Positions 19,871 through 29,006 of a stretch of DNA of 48,154 bases are shown here, one piece after another. The stretch comes from a virus: IMG/VR virus record IMGVR_UViG_3300046543_000819, positions 1-48,154 of that record. One strand, written 5' to 3'. The position numbers and the translations under genes are program-made. The number at the start of each line of letters is the position of its first letter. Within the stretch, counting starts at the first letter, position 1. Below the pieces are notes generated by a model, which was given only the letters and a program-made list of their open reading frames with translations, ran no database searches and had not been told where the DNA came from.

Positions 19871-21819
19871 CGGAGACGTACGGCGGGGATCAGCAGATCC
19901 CCAACGACATCCTTTACGGATGGCTCAACGCCAATCGCGAGGATCTAGCTAACGAGGCGAAGCTCGGGATAGATCGTATCCCCACGTCCCGCCTCGGGAA
20001 AGAAGTACGCCGCCGTGCGAAGGCCGATCTGGTCTTCCTCGCGGCGTTTTTCCTTTGGGAGACGAACCCCTTCAGCGAAGGCGGCACGCTCCCGATCTCG
20101 GAATCGCGTATCACTGAGGAGAGCCACGGCGTCATCTGCCGTGACTTCTTCATCCAGAAAGACGACAGCAAGAAGGTCCTCGACCAGGACCCGAAGACAA
20201 AGACGCGCATCATCCTATGGCCCCGCGGCGGCATGAAGTCGACCATCGACTTGTGTGACGCGGTGCAGTGGGTGCTGAACTTCCCGATGATCCGAATCTG
20301 GTTCATCACAGCGGCCGACGATCTCGCCACCGGTCTGCTCGAGGAGTTCAAAGGCCACTGGATCATCAAACCGGATGCGCCGACGCTGATGAATCTCTTC
20401 TTCCCCGAATACTGCGTGGAAGAGAAGAGCATGGGCAACGAGTTCGAGTTCTGGTGCCCCATCTTCCTGGCGAAGAAGATCAAGCGTAAAGAGCCGACGG
20501 TCTTCGCGTCCTCTGTCACATCGACATCGTCAGGCTGGCACTTCGAGATCATCAAAGGCGACGACGTAGCCTCTGACCGTAACTCGGACAACGAGGATAT
20601 GTGCCGGAAGGTGACGAAGGCATTCAACCTGCGTAAAAAAACGCTGGTGCGCCGCGGATACATCGATCTCGTCGGTACGCGCTACCACGACGTCGACCTC
20701 TACGGAACGGCGATCGAGCAGAGCTCCATCGGAGATCTCACGGAGCAGCGTGGCCAGAACTGGATCATGCGTGAGAACGCAGGGCTGCAGACGCGCATCC
20801 TGGTGGCGAGGGCCATCGAGATCAAATCTGAAGTTGTGGAAAGGCTAGAGAAGGAGAACCAACCGCTCACCTATACCAACGCAGGCAAAGATGGATGCAC
20901 CCTGCTGCTGCCGCACTACATGGAGTACTCGGATCTGTGCCGTCAGTACGCCGAAGACGAGGCGATGTTCGAAGGGCAGCTGAACCAGAACCCGCGGCCC
21001 GCTTCGGATCTGACGTTCGATCGACCAACGCTTCTGAAACACACGCTCCCGATTCAGAACATGCCGCAGCGCGGACCCATCACCCAGGTGTGGGACTTCG
21101 CCTTCTCGAAAAAGAAAGGCCGCGACTACTGCACCGGCTCCTCTGTGATGTGGGGTGAGAAGGGTCAGATGTACGTGCACGATCTCGTGCGAGACCGCTT
21201 CAAGCCGGACGGGTTGGCAGCCGCCGTGGTTGACTTCGCCGCGAAGTGGCGCCCGCAGAAGGTAGCCATCGAGAACGCCGCTGGCTCTAATTTTCTTGAG
21301 CCGGAGATCATGCGCTGTGCATACAAGACCGGCATTCCCGAAGTCATCGACGTCTGCAGACGGATTGACTGGTTCGCCCCTGACAATCAGAAGGATGCCA
21401 AGCGCGTGCGTATGGCGGCGCTACAGCCGTGGCTGGTCAACGACATGCTCTGGTTCGCCGCGTACCTGCCACACCTCAACACCCTCTACGATGAGTTCGA
21501 GCGTTGCCTGGTAGATCACCATCACGACGACATTCCGGACGTCATCGCGCAACACCCGCGGTACCAGCCGGCGATGACCATCATCCGACAGGATGTCCCG
21601 CTGTCGCAGCTACCGAGCATCGACCCGAACTATAACCTCCTCTACGGATCCTGGCTCACGGAGGACGAAACACCGGCTGACGCCTTCGGGCGCCTAGGCA
21701 TGGGACAGCCGGTGACGATGTTCGATCAGGCGATGGCGGCCGAACCGGAGTACACCATGGAAGCCGAAACCCCGATGCCCGGCATGCCTGGGATTTTGGG
21801 CGGCGGGATGTGGGGCTAA
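19852..21819 (+). CDS. terL: Terminase large subunit
   Basis: A 655-residue DNA-packaging motor. ATPase domain: WPRGGMKST at residues 123-131 is the Walker A motif. Nuclease domain: VWDFAFSKKKGRDY with D415, then acidic HHHDDIPDVI (D559, D560, D563), which completes an RNase-H-like metal site. GTG 19852 overlaps the previous gene; the ribosome site is weak, so a slightly different start is possible. Placed directly upstream of the holin-like, portal and capsid genes. Confidence 0.95.
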   Translation: MGFQDLAETYGGDQQIPNDILYGWLNANREDLANEAKLGIDRIPTSRLGKEVRRRAKADLVFLAAFFLWETNPFSEGGTLPISESRITEESHGVICRDFFIQKDDSKKVLDQDPKTKTRIILWPRGGMKSTIDLCDAVQWVLNFPMIRIWFITAADDLATGLLEEFKGHWIIKPDAPTLMNLFFPEYCVEEKSMGNEFEFWCPIFLAKKIKRKEPTVFASSVTSTSSGWHFEIIKGDDVASDRNSDNEDMCRKVTKAFNLRKKTLVRRGYIDLVGTRYHDVDLYGTAIEQSSIGDLTEQRGQNWIMRENAGLQTRILVARAIEIKSEVVERLEKENQPLTYTNAGKDGCTLLLPHYMEYSDLCRQYAEDEAMFEGQLNQNPRPASDLTFDRPTLLKHTLPIQNMPQRGPITQVWDFAFSKKKGRDYCTGSSVMWGEKGQMYVHDLVRDRFKPDGLAAAVVDFAAKWRPQKVAIENAAGSNFLEPEIMRCAYKTGIPEVIDVCRRIDWFAPDNQKDAKRVRMAALQPWLVNDMLWFAAYLPHLNTLYDEFERCLVDHHHDDIPDVIAQHPRYQPAMTIIRQDVPLSQLPSIDPNYNLLYGSWLTEDETPADAFGRLGMGQPVTMFDQAMAAEPEYTMEAETPMPGMPGILGGGMWG

Positions 21820-21826
21820 GAAAAAT

Positions 21827-21858
21827 TGTCGCATATTTTCTTAACGAACTGCATCTAA
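21827..21858 (+). promoter_or_regulatory. Promoter of the TTTCGC-N18-GCATCTAA class
   Basis: AGAAAAATTGTCGC, 18 nt, GCATCTAA, just after the terminase stop. Drives the holin-like to capsid segment. Confidence 0.6.
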
Positions 21859-21902
21859 CCTTTTGAACGCCTCTCTAGGTCCATCGGATCGAGGCGACCC
21901 CA

Positions 21903-21945
21903 GACAACTTGGCGCCGGACCTCCACGATACCCGGGCGAGTTGTC
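21903..21945 (+). other. Leader hairpin
   Basis: GACAACT and AGTTGTC form a 7-bp stem enclosing 29 nt in the 5' leader of the gene at 21971. A possible translational control element. Confidence 0.45.
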
Positions 21946-21970
21946 AACCCTTCCTGAATCAGTTCCTACT

Positions 21971-22174
21971 GTGGCCCTACGTCAAGAAATATTTGAGCGC
22001 GTCTTCCTCAACTGGAAGTCGACAGTTCGCGGCACCCTTACCGTGGTGCTCGTCCTCTGCGGTGTGCTTTCCGCACAGGGTGTGACCCTCGGCCATGCCG
22101 GTACGGGAACTGTTGTCACGCTGATTGCTGCCCTCGCCCTTGCGCTTGAAGGAATGCTCCGGAAGGACAAGTAA
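21971..22174 (+). CDS. Holin-like membrane protein
   Basis: A 67-residue protein: amphipathic start (MALRQEIFERVFLNWKS), then two hydrophobic segments (TLTVVLVLCGVLSA and TVVTLIAALALALEGM) and a charged end KDK. Size and topology fit small holins. GTG 21971 is preferred because the upstream frame is a structured leader, but no ribosome site is clear. Neighbours are terminase and portal, not a lysin. Confidence 0.6.
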   Translation: MALRQEIFERVFLNWKSTVRGTLTVVLVLCGVLSAQGVTLGHAGTGTVVTLIAALALALEGMLRKDK

Positions 22175-22217
22175 TCCCACCCGTTTCCGCGCCGCCCGGC
22201 GCATGAAGGATCAATCA

Positions 22218-22670
22218 ATGTCCGTTTTCTCCTCCATCAAGGCTGTGTTGGTCGGTATCGAATCCAGCGCCGCGAAGTTTGCGACCGCCTTCGAGAAGCT
22301 TTTCAAGAAGGCACCGAGTGTTATTCAGGCTGTATCGAACTTCACCGGTGAAGCGGCTCCCATCATCATCGCGGCAGTAGCCATTGCCGATCCGGTTGCC
22401 GAACCCGAAGTTGCCGCCGCACTGGCTGTCGCCGAGACAGGTCTGGCTGCGATCGAAGCATCCGCGCAGGCCGCGAACAGCGGTCAGTCGTTGCTCGCCA
22501 ACCTCCAGAACTTCGCCGCCACGGTGCCCGCTCTGTTGTCCGGACTGGCGATCAAGAATCCGCAGACTCAGAAAGCAGTCGAGAAGATCGTAGCGCTCAT
22601 CACGGGCGAAGCGAAGGTTCTTCTGCCGGTGGTCGAAGCCGCAGTCAAGCAACTCTCAGCCAGCAAGTAA
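22218..22670 (+). CDS. Ala-rich helical protein, unknown
   Basis: A 150-residue protein, very rich in Ala and Val, with long amphipathic helices (PIIIAAVAIADPVAEPEVAA). AAGGAT precedes the ATG. Might be a small virion or membrane-interacting protein; no family recognised. Confidence 0.6.
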   Translation: MSVFSSIKAVLVGIESSAAKFATAFEKLFKKAPSVIQAVSNFTGEAAPIIIAAVAIADPVAEPEVAAALAVAETGLAAIEASAQAANSGQSLLANLQNFAATVPALLSGLAIKNPQTQKAVEKIVALITGEAKVLLPVVEAAVKQLSASK

Positions 22671-22693
22671 CAGACCTCCTCCCCACAACACGG

Positions 22694-22722
22694 CCGGTTC
22701 CTCTGCGTTTCGCACGAACCGG
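22694..22722 (+). terminator. Intercistronic hairpin
   Basis: CCGGTTC and GAACCGG form a 7-bp stem with a 15-nt loop, followed by TTCTCCCTC. May reduce read-through before the portal gene. Confidence 0.4.
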
Positions 22723-22753
22723 TTCTCCCTCATAAGGACCCGGAAGCCTCTTC

Positions 22754-24829
22754 GTGCTGCTCGAGCAGACAGTCTCCAACCCGCAAGCACCCATAACCGA
22801 GTCCGAAGCGAAGAAATTCGTCCGCACTGGACAGTGGGATGACGACCCGGCCCTGCGCCTGGTCGTGCAGGACGCTGATCGCGCGGAAAACTTCGAGAAG
22901 TCCAAGCAGTTTGTGATGGGGTGGACGGTTGCCTCGGCCCTCTATCAGTCCCCGTACCAACAGCGCTTCTGGGAAGGCACCCAGGTAGAGCGCGCGAGCG
23001 TCCCCTTCTACACACTGGCCACCGCCGTCAACGGTCTGGTTCCACAGATCCTGAACGGGCTGTTCTACGAAACTCCTCCTTTCCTCGTACAGGAAAGGCC
23101 CGGCACAACCGCGCAAGCCGCGCGCGCGTGGTCCGCAGTCCTCGCCTTCCAGCTTGAGGACATCGGCTTCCGGGAAGAGTGCCGCCTCGGTATCCATCAG
23201 GCCGCTCTGTACGGCACCGCGATCTGGAAGTACGGCTGGGAGTCGTACACCCAAGAGCGTAAGGTCTACGCCCTGAAGGCGCAGCCACTCAATGTCCAGA
23301 ATCCGGTACCCGGCAGCGCGCCGGTCCAGATTCAGAGCGACGACATCGAGGAAGAGATCATCGAGGAGATCGTCGACCGCCCGGTCTTCGAACACCTCAC
23401 CAATCTGGGTCACGTTCTTGTTGACCCGAAGTTGGACCGGCCGGACATCAGCAAGGCTAGGTTCGTCGTCCATCGCAAGTCGATGACGTTCGACGACCTG
23501 GACAAACTTCGCGACCGTCCCGGCTTCGAAATACCGTCGCGCGAAGAGCTCATCATGCTCTTCTTCCCTCCGCGGGAATTGCCGCCGGAAGGCACTGACC
23601 AAGTCATACCAGATGCACTCGGTGGACTCGGCGCGCGCGCTGAAGACAGATTCGACGACGACGTATTCGACCCCTTCTCGCAACCCCTTGAAGTGCTCGA
23701 GCGCTGGGACAAAGATCGCGTTATCTGCGTCCTCCAGCGGAAGTTGGTCATCTGCAACGATGACAACCCCTACGGCGCAGTTCCGTTCCTCTCCGTAAAC
23801 TGGTGGGACGTACCCGAATCGTTCTGGGGCTTAGGCCTCGGCAAGTTGGTTGGTTCAGAGCAGCGGTTACAGCAGGGAATCACCTGCACCTGGCTAGACC
23901 AGGCCGCCCTGAACCTCAACGGCGTCTTCGTCCGCGTGAAAGGCAAGTCAGTCCCCACGCAGTCGATCCGCATCGCGCCCGGGCGCATCATCGACGTCGA
24001 CTCCAAAGATGACTTCACGCCTCTAGGACGCACTCCGGCAGTTCCTGAAGCCGGCATGCAGATTCAGATGTCGCAGTCGCGCACGGACCTCGTAGCAGGC
24101 ACCGACGCAGGTGTGACAGGCGCAGCAGGCGCATCGGGACACTCCAATCTCGCCCGATCCTCTGCCGGTGCTCAAATGCTCGGCGCCGGGTCCAGTAACC
24201 GGACAGGCGACTTCGTCGAGAAATTCTCGACCCAGGTTTTACTCCGCTTCCTGTACGCGGTGATGCAGATGAACCGGGCACTACTGCCGGTATCCACTCT
24301 GCGCTACATCCTGAACGAAGAACTGCAGAACGCATTCCTCCAGGATGAACAGAACGGCGGAGTCGTATCACTGCTGAATGCGCGCATGCGCTTCACCATC
24401 TCCGCCGGTGCCAAGATGCAGGCACGCCGCGCGATGGCGCAGTCGCTGCCGATCCTGACGCAGTTCCTCTCTACGCCGGCTGTTCACGAAGGACTGGCCG
24501 CGCAGCAGAAGAAGGTAGACATCTCTGAAGTGCTCCGGATGTTCTGGGAGGTCAACGAGTGGAAGAACTACTCGGATGTGATCGTCCCGATGACGCCGCA
24601 GGAGATTCAGCAGATGCAACAGAACTCCCCCTCCGCGATCGCGCAGATCAAGGCGCAGACCGCTCAGGCTTTACAGAACCAGGCCTTCGACCGTAAGGAA
24701 CAACTGGCCGACGAAGAGAATTACAGCCGCGCTGGCCGCGAAGTTCTAAGGCACGTCGTTGCAGTCGCAGCCACCCCGGAAGCCGTCACTGGCGAACCCG
24801 GCGGAGTAGGGTTCGGGAGCAACATCTAA
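22754..24829 (+). CDS. Portal protein
   Basis: A 691-residue portal of podovirus type, forming the DNA channel at the capsid vertex. Fits: position after terminase, size, an N-terminal alpha-helical part, SALYQSPYQQRFWEGTQVER, a central GLGLGKLVGSEQRLQQG, and a Gln/Ala-rich C-terminal barrel (SPSAIAQIKAQTAQAL). Starts at GTG 22754 with GGAAG upstream. The following gene starts at the base after its stop. Confidence 0.9.
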   Translation: MLLEQTVSNPQAPITESEAKKFVRTGQWDDDPALRLVVQDADRAENFEKSKQFVMGWTVASALYQSPYQQRFWEGTQVERASVPFYTLATAVNGLVPQILNGLFYETPPFLVQERPGTTAQAARAWSAVLAFQLEDIGFREECRLGIHQAALYGTAIWKYGWESYTQERKVYALKAQPLNVQNPVPGSAPVQIQSDDIEEEIIEEIVDRPVFEHLTNLGHVLVDPKLDRPDISKARFVVHRKSMTFDDLDKLRDRPGFEIPSREELIMLFFPPRELPPEGTDQVIPDALGGLGARAEDRFDDDVFDPFSQPLEVLERWDKDRVICVLQRKLVICNDDNPYGAVPFLSVNWWDVPESFWGLGLGKLVGSEQRLQQGITCTWLDQAALNLNGVFVRVKGKSVPTQSIRIAPGRIIDVDSKDDFTPLGRTPAVPEAGMQIQMSQSRTDLVAGTDAGVTGAAGASGHSNLARSSAGAQMLGAGSSNRTGDFVEKFSTQVLLRFLYAVMQMNRALLPVSTLRYILNEELQNAFLQDEQNGGVVSLLNARMRFTISAGAKMQARRAMAQSLPILTQFLSTPAVHEGLAAQQKKVDISEVLRMFWEVNEWKNYSDVIVPMTPQEIQQMQQNSPSAIAQIKAQTAQALQNQAFDRKEQLADEENYSRAGREVLRHVVAVAATPEAVTGEPGGVGFGSNI

Positions 24830-24943
24830 ATGGCTGCGCGAAAGAGAATCTGCGAACGCTGCGGGTCCTCCTTCCTCCGGCCCGGCAATCACCCCGATGA
24901 ATACACCTGTCTGGCCTGTGGCCATGAAGGCGAGGACGAGTGA
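24830..24943 (+). CDS. Zinc-ribbon microprotein
   Basis: A 37-residue protein (MAARKRICERCGSSFL...YTCLACGHEGE) with two C-x2-C pairs forming a zinc ribbon. The ATG follows the portal stop directly (TAAATG) and the stop overlaps the next start. Function unknown. Confidence 0.7.
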   Translation: MAARKRICERCGSSFLRPGNHPDEYTCLACGHEGEDE

Positions 24944-25314
24944 TCGCGCAAGCAGATGAGTTGATCTACAAGGTCAACAGCCTCACCGGCAAGGAAATGT
25001 CGGAAGAGGAAGCGAACGAGATTCGGATGTACATGGTGGGCCGCGAGCTCGCACACATCGTGGATCTGCCAGGCTGGCAAGTAGCCCTCGAAATGCTGGC
25101 CGGGTACGCGAACAAAGCAAGCGAAGACCTGATCCGCATGGCGCCAGGTGACCCCCGGGTCCCCAACACACACGCCGCAGCATCAGCGCTGGCCGACCTT
25201 TACCGCAAGTTCATTCAAGACGTAGCAAACGCTGTCGAGATGTCAGACAAGGCTCCTGATCTTGTGCGGGTGGCATACACCCGACTCTCGCCGGCACCCC
25301 CAGAGATGTCCTAA
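24940..25314 (+). CDS. Helical phage protein between portal and scaffold
   Basis: A 124-residue all-helical acidic protein (MSEEEANEIRMYMVGRELAH). GTG overlaps the upstream stop (GTGA). Position suggests a head assembly factor, but no family is recognised. Confidence 0.7.
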   Translation: MIAQADELIYKVNSLTGKEMSEEEANEIRMYMVGRELAHIVDLPGWQVALEMLAGYANKASEDLIRMAPGDPRVPNTHAAASALADLYRKFIQDVANAVEMSDKAPDLVRVAYTRLSPAPPEMS

Positions 25315-25356
25315 TCCGCAGCACTCACCCGTCCCGTTGGATTAACGAGAGGAACA

Positions 25357-26559
25357 ATGTTAAACACCGCAGCGAATACCCCTGTCGTCGAACAGGATCC
25401 CTGGAAAGACGAATTTACCCACACCCTGCAGCTTGAAACCGCCGAAGAGCGTGTTGCCAGCCTCCAGAAGATTGCCGACGAAGAGCAGTTTTCAACACCC
25501 GCCGGCCTGATGCCGGAAGTCGTTCGGACGGAACAGTCCGACGAAGAGTTCGATGAGGACGAAGAGGATGTTCCTCCGGCCGCGCCAGTCGCCGCCGTAC
25601 CAGCACCGGCAGAACCTGCCGAACCGGTGGTCTCCCATTTTGAAGACGGCTCCTCTTTCACCGTCTCCCGCGACAAGAAGGGCTGGTCCGGAGTTCTTGA
25701 TACCGGCATCCCCGGCGCGACAGTAGAGAAGTTCTACGGCGCGACCAAAGAAGAGATGTATCAGAAGCTGGCGCACGCCAAGGTGCACGCCACGCGCAAG
25801 ATCCGCGAGCAGAACCGGATCATCAAACTGGGTAAGCCCGGTGCCGCCGCGGCGCCAGCGCAGCCCATAGCCCGCACCCAGGTGCGAGCACTCACCGCCG
25901 AAGAGTCGTTCGAACTCCGGACGAAACTCGAAGCAGACCCAGCCGCCGCGCTGGATGAATACTTCCGCATGCGCACCGGTGTTGACCTTGACACGCTGGT
26001 GCAGAAGGCACAGGCCGGCGAGGCCGCCCGAGACGAGATGGTTCTCGGTGATGTAGCTGCCGCCTTTGTCGCAAAGAACCCGACCTACTATGCGATCCCG
26101 TCCAATTTCTGGACGATCGTCGGGTATCTCGCGAAGAACAACTTGAACGAAACACTGAACGAAGAGAACAAGCAGGCGCTGTTGGCCCAACTTGTCCGGA
26201 GCAGCCAGTGGACGGTCGAAAACATTGAGGACGCGTTTGAGGATTTGACGGAGAGCGGATTGCTCGAAACCAAGCCAGCGGCCCCAGCCAGAACAGCAGA
26301 GCCGGTAGCACCGGCCCCAACCCCAGCACCTGCAGCACAAGCCGTACCCGCCACCCCTGCGCCGCCCATTAGCGAGCGTGAGGTGCGCCGGACCCGGCAG
26401 CCGCGAGCGGGCTTCGGTATCCGAGAGCGCGAGTCCACACCTGCGACTCCCCCGGCTGCCACACAGCCGCTCCCAGTCACCAACTTCGACAATCTCACGG
26501 ACGCGCAAATCAGCGAATTGCTGACGAACGTACGGCGGGAAGTGCGCGGTAGTCGGTAG
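25357..26559 (+). CDS. Scaffolding protein (probable)
   Basis: A 400-residue, acidic and low-complexity protein immediately upstream of the major capsid gene, the classic scaffold position. Residues about 50-90 and 305-335 are Pro/Ala-rich and disordered, the middle is helical (REQNRIIKLGKPG, TAEESFELRTKLEADPAAAL). AGAGGAA precedes the ATG. Assignment rests on context and composition. Confidence 0.8.
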   Translation: MLNTAANTPVVEQDPWKDEFTHTLQLETAEERVASLQKIADEEQFSTPAGLMPEVVRTEQSDEEFDEDEEDVPPAAPVAAVPAPAEPAEPVVSHFEDGSSFTVSRDKKGWSGVLDTGIPGATVEKFYGATKEEMYQKLAHAKVHATRKIREQNRIIKLGKPGAAAAPAQPIARTQVRALTAEESFELRTKLEADPAAALDEYFRMRTGVDLDTLVQKAQAGEAARDEMVLGDVAAAFVAKNPTYYAIPSNFWTIVGYLAKNNLNETLNEENKQALLAQLVRSSQWTVENIEDAFEDLTESGLLETKPAAPARTAEPVAPAPTPAPAAQAVPATPAPPISEREVRRTRQPRAGFGIRERESTPATPPAATQPLPVTNFDNLTDAQISELLTNVRREVRGSR

Positions 26560-26597
26560 CGCAACGCCATCTCTTCAAAGAATCAGGCACCACTTCC

Positions 26598-27584
26598 ATG
26601 AGCTATAACCCAGCGTCAATCACAGTTGCCAATGGCAACCTTCCCAACCTGCTCGCGACCTACTACGAGCGCCAGGCCATTCCGAACCTGAAGGCGCGCA
26701 CGCCCTTCATGTCCATGGCGAAGCAGAAGCCGCTTCCCCTGAACTCCGGCCACAACATCCAGTTCTACACCTACGCTCTTCTGGGTGCGAACACCACGCA
26801 GTCTGCAGAAGGCACTGTCGGTTCGCCGATCTCCGAGTCTTCGACCAGCATCAACGCGACCATTGGTCAGTATGCTGACTTCATCAATAGCTCCGATCTG
26901 TCCCTGGCGGTTGCGATTGACGAAGGTGGCCTGCTCAACAACCTCGCGACGGAACTGAACTACCGCCTCGCGCTGACCATGAACACGCTGGTTCAGATGA
27001 CCTCTGACGCAGCTGTTGCAGTGGACAACCGCGTGAACATCATCATCCCCCACGGCTCCTTCCTGACCGCGAACACCGTTCGCTCGGCAGTGCAGAACCT
27101 GGTCGGTGTCGATGCCCGCCCGATGCTCCCCAACGGTTCCATGGGCGGCATTATCCACCCCACGGTGGTTCGCGATGTCCTGAATGACCAGAGCAACAAC
27201 GGTCTGTCCGACATCTTGAAGCGTAGTGACTCTGGCGCTGCCAAGCTGCTCGGCCCTCTGGACATCGATGAGCCTATCGAGTTTGCCGGTGTGAAGTTCA
27301 AGCAGACCACGACCACACCCACGGTTCAGATTGGTGGAAACACCAACTACAACACCTACATCTACGGTGAGGACGCCCTGTTCAGCGTGTTCCTCGGCAA
27401 GTCCGCAGATGGCGGCAAGAACTACAAGCTGATGATCCAGGAAGCGCCGGCCAACGGTTCCGTTGCCGACCCGACCCGTGCGATCGGCGGCTGGGTTGCC
27501 TACAACGTGAAGTGGACCTCCACTCTGCGTCCGGGCAGCACCATGACGCTCCGCCGGATCCAGTCCGAGACCAGCGCCAGCTAG
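26598..27584 (+). CDS. Major capsid protein, N4-gp56-like
   Basis: A 328-residue protein of the N4-gp56 major capsid family (HK97 fold): LLATYYERQAIPNLKARTPF at the start, TIGQYADFINSSDLSLAVAI, LNYRLALTMNTLVQM and LPNGSMGGIIHPTVVRDV in the middle. Length and order match the family. Followed by a hairpin terminator and a second structural gene. Confidence 0.93.
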   Translation: MSYNPASITVANGNLPNLLATYYERQAIPNLKARTPFMSMAKQKPLPLNSGHNIQFYTYALLGANTTQSAEGTVGSPISESSTSINATIGQYADFINSSDLSLAVAIDEGGLLNNLATELNYRLALTMNTLVQMTSDAAVAVDNRVNIIIPHGSFLTANTVRSAVQNLVGVDARPMLPNGSMGGIIHPTVVRDVLNDQSNNGLSDILKRSDSGAAKLLGPLDIDEPIEFAGVKFKQTTTTPTVQIGGNTNYNTYIYGEDALFSVFLGKSADGGKNYKLMIQEAPANGSVADPTRAIGGWVAYNVKWTSTLRPGSTMTLRRIQSETSAS

Positions 27585-27602
27585 TCGTCGCCCCAAAAAC
27601 AA

Positions 27603-27645
27603 GTGCGCCGGGTCCCTTCATAGGCTCGGCGCACTGCTCTCATTT
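27603..27645 (+). terminator. Terminator-like hairpin after the capsid gene
   Basis: GTGCGCCG and CGGCGCAC form a perfect 8-bp stem with 16-nt loop, followed by a T-rich stretch ending in TTTT. Probably partial, tuning expression of the next gene. Confidence 0.65.
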
Positions 27646-27680
27646 TGAGAACAATCGTTCTCACCAAGGAAACTTCTTTC

Positions 27681-28190
27681 ATGGCAAACAACAACACAAT
27701 CGCTTTTGTTTCCGCACCTTCGCAGGTCATCAACGCGACCACCGAAACCCTCCTCGGCCCCGCCGGGAGCCCGTTGACGGTTGGTCTGTCGAACAACGCG
27801 AATTTCAACGCGAAACCCTTCCTTGTCCGCCTCCGCGGAACAGCGGCGGGTGGCACGACCACAACCCTGCAGTTCAAGCTCTATCTGGCCTCTGCATCTA
27901 CGATCGGCACCAGCACGGCTGTGGCGGCGTTCACCGCTGCTGCCCAAGTTGGAGCGGCCGGTGGCAACTTCGACGTGTCTGCCTCCTTTATCTGGGACTC
28001 TGTTTCCCAGGCACTGGTCGGCACGGTTGCTGGTCAGACCGTCGGCACGATCACTGCCTACGCTGTCGCCACAGGCGCAACAGGTGTGACTTCGGTCAAC
28101 GCTCTTGATTTCGTCGCATCGGCGAAGTTCAGCGCCGCGAACGCGACCAACCAGGTCACGGTCACCGAGTTCGTCATCGACCAGGCGTAA
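27681..28190 (+). CDS. Capsid decoration or accessory protein (probable)
   Basis: A 169-residue, Ala/Thr-rich beta protein (MANNNTIAFVSAPSQVINAT). The composition and the place straight after the major capsid gene suggest a head decoration protein. ATG 27681 has AAGGAAA upstream; the longer ORF begins in the hairpin region. Confidence 0.7.
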   Translation: MANNNTIAFVSAPSQVINATTETLLGPAGSPLTVGLSNNANFNAKPFLVRLRGTAAGGTTTTLQFKLYLASASTIGTSTAVAAFTAAAQVGAAGGNFDVSASFIWDSVSQALVGTVAGQTVGTITAYAVATGATGVTSVNALDFVASAKFSAANATNQVTVTEFVIDQA

Positions 28191-28210
28191 TCACAACCCA
28201 TCACCACAAG

Positions 28211-28234
28211 GGCTGCTCTGCGGGGCAGCCTTTT
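28211..28234 (+). terminator. Intrinsic terminator
   Basis: GGCTGC and GCAGCC (with flanking G-C) close an 8-nt loop, followed by TTTTGT. Ends the capsid unit. Confidence 0.75.
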
Positions 28235-28246
28235 GTGCTGAGAAAT

Positions 28247-28278
28247 AGGCGAAGGATTTCAACGGCTTTCGCATCTAA
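28247..28278 (+). promoter_or_regulatory. Promoter of the TTTCGC-N18-GCATCTAA class
   Basis: AGGCGA, 18 nt, GCATCTAA, immediately after the terminator and before the tRNA block. The -35 is the weakest of the six. Confidence 0.5.
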
Positions 28279-28282
28279 GTAA

Positions 28283-28554
28283 GTAGCAAGGCGAAAGCCT
28301 TACCTGCTGGACTTCGTGGGCTTCGGCCTCCCCCGGCAGGGTTACGATACATAGTGTGCCCTCCTGACCCTCTGCTCTTCAACGCCATGCACGGCGTGAG
28401 CATGTTCGGAGAGTCTCCCATCCTCCGGAAACGGTGCAAACGCCCAGAGTATGCGCAGGAGAGACCCAGACACCATGGGAAACGGCTGTGAAGCAGCCGG
28501 GGTTTTCTGAACCCGAAGCGTGTGGCAGCCGGAGAGACGGCCACTTTTCACTGC
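28283..28554 (+). ncRNA. Structured non-coding RNA candidate upstream of tRNAs
   Basis: No gene is plausible here. Consecutive stems: AAGGC-GAAA-GCCTT (GNRA loop, 28288-28301), CCTGC/GCAGG around 28305-28340, ACGCC/GGCGT, CGGCTG/CAGCCG, GGGTT/AACCC and GTGGC/GCCAC. It contains GGAGAGACCCAGA at 28458-28470, repeated exactly at 42493-42505 in the other leader. The tRNA pair follows without a gap. Confidence 0.55.
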
Positions 28555-28630
28555 GTTGGTGTGGTCTAGCGGCTACGATGCTCGTCTCCAAAACGATGAG
28601 ACCCAGGTTCGAGTCCTGGCACCTTCGCCA
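28555..28630 (+). tRNA. tRNA-Trp (CCA)
   Basis: Anticodon loop CTCCAAA (anticodon CCA), T arm CCAGG-TTCGAGT-CCTGG, 5-nt variable loop and an encoded 3' CCA. The acceptor GTTGGTG/CACCTTC has two T-T mismatches at its second and third pairs, the D stem only three pairs. 76 nt. Confidence 0.85.
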
Positions 28631-28637
28631 AGTTTGA

Positions 28638-28713
28638 TGAGAGATAGCTCAATCGGTAGAGCTCGCGGCTGTTAACCGCGTGGTTGCAGGTTCGATCCCT
28701 GCTCTCTCAGCCA
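28638..28713 (+). tRNA. tRNA-Asn (GTT)
   Basis: Acceptor TGAGAGA/TCTCTCA, D stem GCTC/GAGC, anticodon arm CGCGG-CTGTTAA-CCGCG (GTT), T arm GCAGG-TTCGATC-CCTGC, encoded CCA. Fully canonical. Confidence 0.95.
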
Positions 28714-29006
28714 CAACCCAGCCCCGCCTCTTCACAATGCGCCTATCGGGCTGGCACCTTTCGACGGCGATCCCGTCTCAGACCTGCGTTCACGCGGGTC
28801 CTTTCCGCCACGAAACCTGTACCCGCTCCTTCGATCCCCGGCGACCTTGCCCGGAAGTCGAGGTGAGATTGCTCACGGTTCGTGCACCCAGACCCAACTC
28901 AGCGGCCGCGCCCATCATAGCGGAGCCGAAGAGGCCGGCGAGGGGCACGGGGCAAACCTGAGCAAAACCGGACGCCGGAGGGTTTCGCGGCACCTTTATC
29001 CAGATT
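28714..29006 (+). other. Gap between tRNA-Asn and the muramidase gene
   Basis: No gene that I can support. A 32-codon plus-strand frame beginning GTGAGATTGCTC near 28863 has a moderate GGAAG upstream and could encode a tiny basic peptide; the other frames look like chance. GTGAG-ATT-GCTCAC is a small hairpin-prone spot. Confidence 0.4.

Noticed and set aside
26616-27602. 328-residue minus-strand ORF
   Set aside because: Shadow of the major capsid gene.
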